Shown here piece by piece: positions 1 to 5,072 of a DNA stretch of 6,958 nt (within the stretch, counting starts at the first letter, position 1; each line of letters starts with the position of its first letter). Origin of the DNA: Pseudomonadota bacterium (GTDB taxonomy: Bacteria > Pseudomonadota > Gammaproteobacteria > Natronospirales > REEB76); NCBI GenBank assembly GCA_021779005.1, contig JAJYBN010000057.1, positions 1 to 6,958 of the forward strand, read 5' to 3'. Made by a program: the position numbers and the translations under genes. The notes beneath the pieces are model-generated. The model did no database searches and was not told where the DNA came from. It saw only the letters and a list, made by a program, of their open reading frames with translations.

Positions 1-693
1 GCCAGTGGTCTGGTGCAGCATTATCAGGCGGACAAGGGCGAACGCGGCGAAGCCCGCGTGGAAAACCTCCAGGAACTGGTGAGCGCGGCACGCGGATTTG
101 AGCCGGAGGATCTGCAAGGCATGTCACCATTGTCGGCATTCCTTGCGCACGCGGCATTGGAGGCTGGCGAGGGCCAGGCCCAGGCATGGGAGGATTGTGT
201 ACAGCTCATGACGCTGCATTCCGCCAAAGGTCTGGAGTTCCCGCTGGTGTTCATCTGCGGACTGGAAGATGGCCTGTTCCCGCATGAGCGTTCCAGCGAG
301 AATCTGGAGGGGCTCGAGGAGGAACGGCGGCTGTGCTATGTGGGCATGACGCGCGCCAAGCAGGAGCTGTATCTCAGTTATGCGGAGAGCCGCCGCTTGC
401 ATGGCATGGAAAACTACGGTGTGCCATCCCGCTTTCTGCGGGAGATTCCGCCGGAGCTGGTGCAGGAAATCCGTCCGCGGGTGCAGGTGTCGCGGCCGTA
501 TACCACAGCGGCCACTGCCTACGGCGCGCCCGTCGGTCTGAACCTCGGCCAGCGGGTACGCCACCCGAGTTTTGGCGAGGGCACAGTGCTGGATTACGAA
601 GGCAGTGGCGCGCATGCACGCGTGCAGGTGAATTTCAGCAACGCGGGCGCCAAATGGCTGGTGGTGGCTTACGCCAACCTCATGCCTGTTTGA
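1..693 (+). CDS. uvrD: DNA helicase II UvrD, C-terminal part (5' end outside window)
   Basis: This is the last 230 residues of a superfamily 1A 3'-5' DNA helicase, open from base 1 in frame 1. UvrD unwinds DNA in nucleotide-excision and mismatch repair, in the cytoplasm. Seen: helicase motif V (LMTLHSAKGLEF, about residues 69-80 of this fragment) and motif VI (EEERRLCYVGMTRAK, about 106-120, with the arginine that contacts ATP phosphate). A short C-terminal domain (about 182-228, LGQRVRHPSFGEG then KWLVVAYANL) is the Tudor-like tail of UvrD/PcrA, which Rep lacks. The segment near the start (RVENLQELVSAA) is also characteristic of UvrD. The ATP-binding motifs I-IV lie outside the window. A different paralogue such as PcrA is possible in name only, since that is the Gram-positive equivalent. 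The gene ends in TGA, and 143 bp separate it from the next gene. Confidence 0.93.
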   Translation, partial: ASGLVQHYQADKGERGEARVENLQELVSAARGFEPEDLQGMSPLSAFLAHAALEAGEGQAQAWEDCVQLMTLHSAKGLEFPLVFICGLEDGLFPHERSSENLEGLEEERRLCYVGMTRAKQELYLSYAESRRLHGMENYGVPSRFLREIPPELVQEIRPRVQVSRPYTTAATAYGAPVGLNLGQRVRHPSFGEGTVLDYEGSGAHARVQVNFSNAGAKWLVVAYANLMPV

Positions 694-826
694 TGCGCAT
701 GTCGCGGGTGACTGCTGGAATCGCCAGGTGTCGTGTCATGCCATGTGATTGGCGATAGCATTTCACAGGCGGACATGACAGATGTTTCATATATGCGATC
801 AGATCGATGCTGTATGGTTGGTCATC

Positions 827-830
827 GGAG
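827..830 (+). promoter_or_regulatory. Ribosome binding site that fixes the LOG gene start
   Basis: GGAG lies six bases before the ATG at 837. The in-frame ATG at 807 would add ten residues (MLYGWSSEHA) but has no Shine-Dalgarno sequence, so 837 is the better start. Confidence 0.6.
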
Positions 831-836
831 CACGCA

Positions 837-1562
837 ATGAATACTGAAGATACGCACCCTTTACATCCGCAAACGGAAAATCTGGATGCCATCCGCAGCC
901 GCGAATCCTGGAAGGTCTTGCGGATGATGGCGGAATTCGTGGAAGGGTTCGAACAACTGGCATCCATCCGTCCGTCGGTTAGCATCTTCGGTTCAGCCCG
1001 CAGCCAGCCCGGGCATCCGTATTACACACTTGCGGAACAGATCAGTCGGGCCTTATCCGACGCCGGCTTCACGGTAGTGACGGGCGGTGGGCCGGGGCTC
1101 ATGGAGGCTGCCAACAAGGGCGCTTACGCGGGTAAATCACCCAGCATCGGTCTTAATATCCAGCTGCCCCACGAGCAGCGCGCCAACCAGTATCAGAATG
1201 TTTCCCTGAAGTTCCGGCATTTCTTCACGCGCAAAGTGATGTTCGTGAAGTACGCTTCGGCTTACGTGGTGTTGCCGGGTGGATTCGGCACCTTGGATGA
1301 ACTCAGCGAGATCCTCACCCTCATCCAGACCGGCAAGACACTGCCGATCCCGATCCTGCTGGTGGGCAGCATGTTCTGGAAAGGATTGGCGGATTGGCTG
1401 AAGACCACCATGGTCGGCGAAAAAATGATCGATGCGCAGGATCTTGAGCTGTTCAAGGTCGTGGACAAGCCCGAGGACGTGGTGAACGCCATCTTCGAAT
1501 ATTACGGATCTCGCGGTTTCGAACCCTCTGCCCAGGAACGCGAGACCTTACTGGAACTATAG
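837..1562 (+). CDS. LOG-family Rossmann-fold protein (TIGR00730 type)
   Basis: A 241-residue protein of the LOG family, once called 'lysine decarboxylase-like'. Characterised members are nucleoside 5'-monophosphate phosphoribohydrolases, including cytokinin-activating enzymes. In most bacteria the natural substrate is not established, so a nucleotide N-glycosidase role is inference. Seen: FGSAR at residues 51-55 opening the Rossmann fold, GGGPGLMEAANKG at 83-95, the TRK basic pair at 131-133, and the family signature PGGFGTLDE at 147-155 with its catalytic glutamate. A helical extension of about 45 residues precedes the fold, as in many bacterial members of this length. The gene has its own ribosome binding site (827-830) and converges with the DUF2007 gene, leaving 20 bp between stop codons. 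It is probably a single-gene transcript, since uvrD ends 143 bp upstream. Confidence 0.88.
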   Translation: MNTEDTHPLHPQTENLDAIRSRESWKVLRMMAEFVEGFEQLASIRPSVSIFGSARSQPGHPYYTLAEQISRALSDAGFTVVTGGGPGLMEAANKGAYAGKSPSIGLNIQLPHEQRANQYQNVSLKFRHFFTRKVMFVKYASAYVVLPGGFGTLDELSEILTLIQTGKTLPIPILLVGSMFWKGLADWLKTTMVGEKMIDAQDLELFKVVDKPEDVVNAIFEYYGSRGFEPSAQERETLLEL

Positions 1563-1582
1563 CGCGGTGCGCGTACTGGCAT

Positions 1583-1852
1583 TCAGAGTTCCTGCTTGCC
1601 CACATCCATATCGTCCAGGTCGTGGGAGTAATCGGTGGCCAGGATGGTACGCGCCAGGATCTCGTCCGAACGAGCGACGCGCAGTTTGATGCCACCCAGG
1701 GCGATGGCATACAACCAGTCCATCTGTACCATATTGTCGTCGAACAACTGAGCGCGGATGCCCTCGACGGCCAACCGTCCCATGGCGATATGTGCGTCAG
1801 TGGTCTTGTCAAACGTGGCAACTGTGACGTATTCGTCCATGTCATCAACCAT
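1583..1852 (-). CDS. DUF2007 small protein (putative signal-transducing protein family)
   Basis: An 89-residue protein containing one DUF2007 domain at about residues 8-72. The domain opens with YVTVATF and has the alternating helix/strand pattern MGRLAVEGIRAQLFDDN, then LGGIKLRVARSDEILARTIL. The family resembles the small ferredoxin-like fold of PII/ACT-type proteins. Its function is unknown, and the 'signal transducing' name is only a database label. The tail (LATDYSHDLDDMDVG) is acidic. The frame is open back to a GTG at 1990, but the residues encoded there (MLAYPAFHRISAW...) do not resemble the family. A candidate promoter at 1976-2003 would also start the transcript downstream of that GTG. 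I chose ATG 1852; ATG 1840 is equally possible, because no start has a good Shine-Dalgarno sequence. It is transcribed in the same direction as the small RNA upstream of it, beyond that RNA's terminator. Confidence 0.72.
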   Translation of the reverse strand: MVDDMDEYVTVATFDKTTDAHIAMGRLAVEGIRAQLFDDNMVQMDWLYAIALGGIKLRVARSDEILARTILATDYSHDLDDMDVGKQEL

Positions 1853-1941
1853 GTCGGCATTGTGATCCACGTCACCCGCTACGCTCGAAGCAGGCCATGA
1901 TTTCCGTTCCCATAGGCATAGGCTTGCAAGCGTGGTGGAAA

Positions 1942-1958
1942 GGCCTGTCAGCCAGGCC
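1942..1958 (-). repeat. Short hairpin in the DUF2007 leader
   Basis: A perfect 6-bp inverted repeat, GGCCTG / CAGGCC, with a five-base loop. It would lie in the first part of the roughly 115-nt untranslated leader if the promoter at 1976-2003 is used. There is no T-tract, so it is not a terminator. Its role is unknown. Confidence 0.4.
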
Positions 1959-1975
1959 GAAATTCGATGGAATGC

Positions 1976-2003
1976 AGGATAGGCCAGCACCAGCTCGTCT
2001 CAA
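1976..2003 (-). promoter_or_regulatory. Candidate sigma-70 promoter for the DUF2007 gene
   Basis: On the minus strand, TTGAGA (2003-1998; 5/6 to the -35 consensus) is followed after 16 bp by TATCCT (1981-1976; 4/6 to the -10 consensus). Transcription would begin near 1969. That gives an untranslated leader of about 115 nt before ATG 1852 and rules out the GTG at 1990 as start. Confidence 0.42.
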
Positions 2004-2065
2004 GTTTCGTGTTGCGGGGATCCGGCGTTTGAGATGCGAGCACAATACTCTAAAGGCGGCGGCAT

Positions 2066-2097
2066 AAAAAACCCGGCGGAAGGGGGTACCGCCGGGT
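2066..2097 (-). terminator. Intrinsic terminator of the minus-strand small RNA
   Basis: A perfect 9-bp GC-rich stem: ACCCGGCGG at 2071-2079 against CCGCCGGGT at 2089-2097, with a nine-base loop. On the minus strand it is followed directly by six T residues (2071-2066). On the plus strand there is no T-run after the stem, so the terminator works leftwards only. No protein gene on the minus strand ends here, so it must end a non-coding transcript. Confidence 0.88.
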
Positions 2098-2211
2098 CAA
2101 GGCCTCCATGGCCATAGGTGATTGAGTGTACCTAATAAGGGCGCGAGCATCCTTGCTGATCCGTACCCCGCCCCGGGTCCTGGTCACATCCTTGTCCCGC
2201 CATTCCTTGGC
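2066..2211 (-). ncRNA. Rsm/Csr-type small RNA (CsrA/RsmA-sequestering, RsmY/RsmZ/CsrB-like)
   Basis: A predicted RNA of about 145 nt on the minus strand, ending at a strong intrinsic terminator. It carries six GGA motifs (plus-strand TCC at 2204-2206, 2189-2191, 2178-2180, 2160-2162, 2150-2152 and 2105-2107). Four lie in the loops of short perfect hairpins: GCCA-AGGAA-TGGC (2211-2199), ACA-AGGA-TGT (2195-2186), AGCA-AGGA-TGCT (2157-2146) and GGCC-ATGGA-GGCC (2113-2101). Two more (CAGGAC, CGGAT) lie in linkers. A further hairpin, TAGGT/ACCTA (2134-2115), has no GGA. GGA in hairpin loops, usually AGGA or CAGGA, is the binding signature of CsrA/RsmA; RNAs of this kind titrate that regulator away from mRNAs. 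A GacA-type box upstream (2278-2295) fits control by a BarA/UvrY or GacS/GacA two-component system. None of these regulators is in the window. The exact 5' end is uncertain (about 2205-2217). The family assignment is inference from motif architecture, not from alignment. Confidence 0.8.
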
Positions 2212-2217
2212 AGTGTA
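2212..2217 (-). promoter_or_regulatory. Candidate -10 element of the small RNA promoter
   Basis: TACACT on the minus strand (4/6 to TATAAT), placed so that the transcript begins close to the first GGA hairpin. No good -35 hexamer lies 16-18 bp upstream, as may be expected of a promoter that depends on an activator. A second possible -10, TAACAC at 2228-2223, would start the RNA near 2216 and keep the first hairpin whole. Confidence 0.35.
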
Positions 2218-2232
2218 GGCAAGTGTTACTCT

Positions 2233-2271
2233 GGCACCGAGCCGGTGCCGTTACCGTCGGGAGACACCGGC
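2233..2271. repeat. Overlapping inverted repeats between activator box and small RNA promoter
   Basis: Two inverted repeats share their middle arm. GGCACC (2233-2238) pairs with GGTGCC (2244-2249), and GCCGGTG (2241-2247) pairs with CACCGGC (2265-2271). Only one can form at a time. As DNA, the block lies between the GacA-like box and the candidate -10 of the small RNA, where a second regulator could bind. Confidence 0.5.
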
Positions 2272-2277
2272 AGCCTT

Positions 2278-2295
2278 TGTAGGGAAATTCTTACA
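2278..2295 (-). promoter_or_regulatory. GacA/UvrY-type upstream activating sequence
   Basis: The minus strand reads TGTAAG-AATTTC-CCTACA. The known GacA box upstream of Pseudomonas rsmX/Y/Z is TGTAAG-N6-CTTACA, so 11 of 12 specified bases match and the spacing is exact. The centre lies roughly 75-80 bp upstream of the estimated start of the small RNA. The box is nearly palindromic and could in principle also act on the divergent pip gene, whose ATG is 54 bp away. Confidence 0.72.
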
Positions 2296-2306
2296 CACGT
2301 GGCCGT

Positions 2307-2334
2307 ATCCAGGTAACTGACGGCAAAATCCAGG
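2307..2334. repeat. ATCCAGG direct repeat with 21-bp period
   Basis: ATCCAGG occurs at 2307-2313 and again at 2328-2334. The starts are 21 bp apart, about two turns of the helix, so both copies face the same side of the DNA. They lie between the GacA-like box and the pip start. They could be a tandem operator, or chance. Confidence 0.3.
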
Positions 2335-2348
2335 CACAACCACCAACT

Positions 2349-3314
2349 ATGTCTGCCATACGCGAACTCTTCCCAACGCTCGAACCCTATGCCACGCGCA
2401 GCCTGCAGGTGCAAGCGCCGCATGAGATTTACCTGGAGGAGTGCGGCAACCCTGAGGGTCTGCCGGTGATTTTTGTCCATGGTGGTCCGGGCGGAGGCTG
2501 CACCACGGACAATCGCCGGTTTTTCGATCCGGCGCGCTATCGCATCGTGCTGTTCGATCAGCGAGGTTGCGGCCGTTCGCGCCCGCATGCAGAACTTGCA
2601 CACAATACTACCCAGGCACTGATCGAGGACATGGAACGTATCCGGGAACTCCTCGGCATCGAGCGCTGGCTGGTATTTGGCGGTTCCTGGGGCTCGACCC
2701 TGGCGCTGGTATATGCCGAGGCCCACCCACAGCGGGTCATGGGGCTGATTCTGCGGGGGATTTTTCTGGTGACGGCGGCGGAATTGAACTGGTTCTACCA
2801 GGACGGCATCCAGCATATATTCCCCGACCATTTCGAGGAATTCGTGGCGCCGATCCCGGAATCCGAACGTACCGATCTCATGCACGCCTATTACAAGCGC
2901 CTGACCAGCGATGACCCCCAGATACGCCGCCAAGCCGCTGAAGTCTGGTCATTGTTCGAGGCGCGCTGTTCGACCTTGTTGCCCAGCGAGTCGGTGGTTG
3001 ATCATTTTTCAGAGCCGGATGTGGCCATGGCCATTGCGCGTATCGAATGTCATTATTTCGTGCATGACTGTTTCCTGGCACCCAACCAGATCATCCGTGA
3101 TGCGCCTTTGATCCGGGATATCCCCGGTGTAATCGTGCAGGGACGCTACGATGTGGTGTGTCCAGCGTCGGCTGCCTGGCAGTTGCACAAAGCCTGGCCA
3201 ATAGCCCGGTTCCGGCTGATTCCGGATGCCGGACACGCTGCCAGCGAACCCGGCATCTGCTCTGCACTGGTAGAAGCCACCGATGACTATGCTGACCGTT
3301 TCCAAAGCCGATGA
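2349..3314 (+). CDS. pip: Prolyl aminopeptidase (proline iminopeptidase, peptidase S33)
   Basis: A 321-residue alpha/beta hydrolase that removes N-terminal proline from peptides in the cytoplasm. Length matches the family (about 310-325). Seen: the oxyanion-hole motif HGGPGGG (residues 44-50), DQRGCGRS (70-77), and the nucleophile elbow GGSWGS (111-116) with catalytic Ser113. The other likely triad members are Asp268 (GRYDVVCP) and His296 (PDAGHA). The helical cap lies between about 140 and 245. HGGPGG and GGSWGSTLAL together are specific to this subfamily within the S33 peptidases. The start is an ATG with only a distant AGG, so the ribosome binding site is weak. No convincing promoter was seen in the 50 bp upstream. 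The stop codon overlaps the dtd start in ATGA, so the two are co-transcribed and probably translationally coupled. Confidence 0.93.
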   Translation: MSAIRELFPTLEPYATRSLQVQAPHEIYLEECGNPEGLPVIFVHGGPGGGCTTDNRRFFDPARYRIVLFDQRGCGRSRPHAELAHNTTQALIEDMERIRELLGIERWLVFGGSWGSTLALVYAEAHPQRVMGLILRGIFLVTAAELNWFYQDGIQHIFPDHFEEFVAPIPESERTDLMHAYYKRLTSDDPQIRRQAAEVWSLFEARCSTLLPSESVVDHFSEPDVAMAIARIECHYFVHDCFLAPNQIIRDAPLIRDIPGVIVQGRYDVVCPASAAWQLHKAWPIARFRLIPDAGHAASEPGICSALVEATDDYADRFQSR

Positions 3315-3760
3315 TTGGCCTGTTGCAGCGCGTCACTCGCGCATCGGTGGATATAGACGGAAAACAGGTTGCTGCCATCGGGCGCGGGTTATTGGTGCTC
3401 ATCGGTATCGAGCGTGGCGACAGCGAAGCGCACAGTGACCGCCTGCTGGAACGCATACTTGCCTATCGGGTGTTTCCGGACGCAGCAGGCCGCATGAATC
3501 GCGACCTGCGTGAGATAGGCGGTAGCCTGCTGCTGGTGCCCCAGTTCACGCTGCCAGCGGATACCCATAAGGGCAACCGCCCGAGTTTCACACCAGCCGC
3601 GCCGCCCGAGCAGGGCAACCGGTTGTTTACGTATTTTTATAATCAGGCTAAACGTGCCCACGCCGATACCCAGAGTGGCCTGTTCGGGGCGGAGATGCAG
3701 GTAGCGCTGGTCAATGATGGGCCGGTTACCTTCTGGCTTAGGGTTCCAGCCGATGCATAG
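3311..3760 (+). CDS. dtd: D-aminoacyl-tRNA deacylase
   Basis: A 149-residue enzyme that hydrolyses D-amino acids (and glycine on tRNA-Ala) from mischarged tRNAs, guarding translation against D-residues. It acts as a cytoplasmic homodimer. Seen: the N-terminus MIGLLQRVTRASV is typical. The first active-site motif reads P77-Q-F-T-L81, followed by KGNRPSF. The second motif NDGPVTFW contains the Gly137-cisPro138 pair that enforces chirality. The usual first motif is SQFTL, so here the serine is replaced by proline, while Gln78, Phe79 and Thr80 are kept. Length is near the usual 145. The ATG at 3311 overlaps the pip stop by four bases, and no separate ribosome binding site is needed or evident. 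The enzyme is probably active, because recognition rests mainly on backbone contacts of the Gly-cisPro loop. Confidence 0.93.
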   Translation: MIGLLQRVTRASVDIDGKQVAAIGRGLLVLIGIERGDSEAHSDRLLERILAYRVFPDAAGRMNRDLREIGGSLLLVPQFTLPADTHKGNRPSFTPAAPPEQGNRLFTYFYNQAKRAHADTQSGLFGAEMQVALVNDGPVTFWLRVPADA

Positions 3761-3762
3761 GA

Positions 3763-3787
3763 TCAGGGGGCCATGGATTGTCCCTGA
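3763..3787 (+). repeat. Inverted repeat just after dtd
   Basis: TCAGGG at 3763-3768 pairs with CCCTGA at 3782-3787. It starts three bases after the dtd stop and has a 13-base loop. There is no T-run behind it, so it may stabilise the 3' end of the pip-dtd mRNA rather than terminate it. The rest of the 251-bp gap to the next gene (to 4011) shows no gene or RNA that I can support. Confidence 0.35.
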
Positions 3788-3981
3788 CCAGAGTCTGGAT
3801 TAGGATTGCAGCGTCGGTGAATATGAAGCATGCGTAAATATACAGGCATGTTCATAACCTGGCTTCAGCATCATTGACGAATCCGGATGCAATCTCATGT
3901 TCTGCATAAGCCCCAGATATCCTGTACTTCCACTCATATGCAAGTGCCCGTCCATCCAACCGCATGCTTCTTCAGACGAGA

Positions 3982-3987
3982 TATAAC
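3982..3987 (+). promoter_or_regulatory. Candidate -10 element before the HisA-like gene
   Basis: TATAAC (5/6 to consensus) lies 25 bases before the ATG at 4012. Transcription would start around 3994, giving a leader of about 18 nt. No -35 match was seen at normal spacing, and no Shine-Dalgarno sequence precedes the ATG. Confidence 0.3.
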
Positions 3988-4011
3988 ACCTACTAAAACC
4001 AGACCATTGCG

Positions 4012-4746
4012 ATGTTGCTGATACCCGCGATCGAGATCAAGAATGGGAAATGTACGTCCGCAACGGCCGTGCATGCCCGCGGTCAAACCAGTCTGGTGGA
4101 TGACCCCGTGGCGGTAGCCAAACATTGGGCGATAGCTGGTGCGCGTCGACTGCATATCGTGGACACTGACAGCATCCAGACTGGCAGAAAAGCAGATGCT
4201 GCCGTGATACATGCCATCGTGGAGGCTTGCCCCGGTGTGCCGCTGCAGGTCAGTGGTGGAATGCTCAGCGATACCAATGTGGAGAGTTACATTGAAGCTG
4301 GCAGCGAGTATGTAATTTTAGGCACCAAGGCCGCGAGCACACCGCATTACATCAATAACCTGTGCCTAGAGTACCCAGGACACATACTGGTGGAGTTGGA
4401 TACCAGGGATGGCAAGGTAAATACCGAAGGCTGGTCGAAACTGGCGGACCATGATGTACTCGAAGTGGCTGAACATTTTCAACGCGAAGGCGTGGCCGGC
4501 ATTCTTTACTGTGACAAACAGCTCGGCCAGACTCATGACTTCAAGATAACCGCGGCATTTTCACTGGCCCAGACGCTGACCATACCGATCATCCTGGCGA
4601 ATGGCCTGAATTCAAGTGAGGACCTGCAGCGGCTGTATAAAGCAGGTGGTAACAGTCTGGCGGGCGCGATACTGTTCATCCCAACACTGGATCTTGCCAA
4701 GGCACAGAAACTTGCCGACGCACACCCGGATCAGTCTTCTCAATGA
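4012..4746 (+). CDS. HisA/HisF-related TIM-barrel protein, divergent HisA paralogue
   Basis: A 244-residue (beta/alpha)8 protein clearly related to HisA, the ProFAR isomerase of histidine synthesis. Seen: the N-terminus MLLIPAIEIKNGK matches HisA strand 1 (usually PAIDLxxGK), IVDTDS (49-54) stands for VDLDGA, and VSGGM (80-84) and ILGTKA (102-107) for the first phosphate site. LDTRDGKVNTEGW (129-141) keeps the second catalytic aspartate (Asp130). ANGLNSSEDL (196-205) is the second phosphate site in altered form. Departures from HisA: the catalytic Asp at position 8 is Glu, and the TDISRDG segment of loop 6 reads YCDKQLGQTHDF (166-177), losing the Arg-Asp-Gly. Canonical isomerase activity is therefore doubtful. 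No other his gene is present, but tatABC follows 111 bp on, where histidine operons often end. The start is chosen because it gives the exact HisA N-terminus. It may be a repurposed barrel; the substrate is unknown. Confidence 0.8.
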   Translation: MLLIPAIEIKNGKCTSATAVHARGQTSLVDDPVAVAKHWAIAGARRLHIVDTDSIQTGRKADAAVIHAIVEACPGVPLQVSGGMLSDTNVESYIEAGSEYVILGTKAASTPHYINNLCLEYPGHILVELDTRDGKVNTEGWSKLADHDVLEVAEHFQREGVAGILYCDKQLGQTHDFKITAAFSLAQTLTIPIILANGLNSSEDLQRLYKAGGNSLAGAILFIPTLDLAKAQKLADAHPDQSSQ

Positions 4747-4748
4747 GA

Positions 4749-4811
4749 TATAAAATACTTTAATCGGAGTAAAATAAGCGTACACGGTCCGTAATGGCAG
4801 TGTTTTATAAG
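4749..4811 (+). promoter_or_regulatory. AT-rich spacer with promoter-like elements before tatA
   Basis: The 111-bp gap between the HisA-like gene and tatA starts with an AT-rich patch unlike the surrounding DNA. It contains TAAAAT at 4751-4756 and 4770-4775, and TATAAG at 4806-4811. Each is a fair -10 element, but none has a convincing -35 at 16-18 bp. A separate tat promoter is plausible, and the patch suggests tatABC is not simply read through from upstream. Confidence 0.3.
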
Positions 4812-4857
4812 CGAGCTCTGGTCATAACCATCAACCCCGGGGCTGCAGGAGCAAATC

Positions 4858-5067
4858 ATGGAACTCAGTGTTGGCAAGATCCTGTTGATCCTCATCATAG
4901 TGGTGCTGGTATTCGGCACCGCAAAACTGCCCAAGCTTGGCGAAGACATCGGCAAGGCTGTGCGCAGCTTCAAGAAAGGCATGCATGAGAGTGACGACGA
5001 AACATCAGCCGAATCTAAATCCACAGATGGCAAGTCCAAGTCTGGTTCCGATAACACTCCCCAATAA
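4858..5067 (+). CDS. tatA: Sec-independent protein translocase subunit TatA
   Basis: A 69-residue inner-membrane protein that polymerises to form the passage for folded proteins with twin-arginine signal peptides. Seen: one N-terminal membrane helix (about residues 5-19), the F19-G20 hinge, an amphipathic helix lying on the membrane (KLPKLGEDIGKAVRSFKKGM, 23-42) and a polar, disordered tail rich in Ser, Asp and Lys. The FGT-x-KLPKLG-D-G pattern separates TatA from TatB, which has GP at the hinge. A strong ribosome binding site, AGGAG (4847-4851), lies six bases before the ATG. The ten bases around it (GCAGGAGCAA) recur before the EamA gene. It is the first gene of a tatABC operon, with tatB starting five bases after its stop. 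Confidence 0.95.
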   Translation: MELSVGKILLILIIVVLVFGTAKLPKLGEDIGKAVRSFKKGMHESDDETSAESKSTDGKSKSGSDNTPQ

Positions 5068-5072
5068 TTCAC

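Noticed and set aside
720..756. ATCGCCA / TGGCGAT inverted repeat after uvrD as a terminator
   Set aside because: A 7-bp stem with a 23-base loop and only three T residues several bases downstream is too weak to call.
796..806. CGATC-A-GATCG palindrome before the LOG gene as an operator
   Set aside because: Eleven bases made of GATC units are expected by chance, and there is no supporting promoter element around it.
2257..2273. Plus-strand resemblance to the cobalamin riboswitch B12 box (GTCGGGAGACACCGGC)
   Set aside because: It needs an extra base to align. The other conserved riboswitch elements (GGGAA core, CCCGC-ACTGT segment) are missing, and pip is not a B12-related gene. The similarity comes from the inverted repeat.
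2122..2316. Plus-strand 64-codon open frame across the small RNA locus
   Set aside because: It starts with GTG without a ribosome binding site, resembles no family I know, and lies antisense to the GGA hairpins and the GacA-like box, which explain the sequence better.
2226..2933. Minus-strand 235-codon open frame antisense to pip
   Set aside because: It mirrors the codon structure of pip, has no recognisable domain and runs into the small RNA promoter. It is a high-GC shadow frame.
3761..4011. Search for a second GGA-hairpin RNA in the dtd to HisA-like gap
   Set aside because: The minus strand has a few GGA triplets, but they are not in hairpin loops, and there is neither a terminator nor a GacA-like box.
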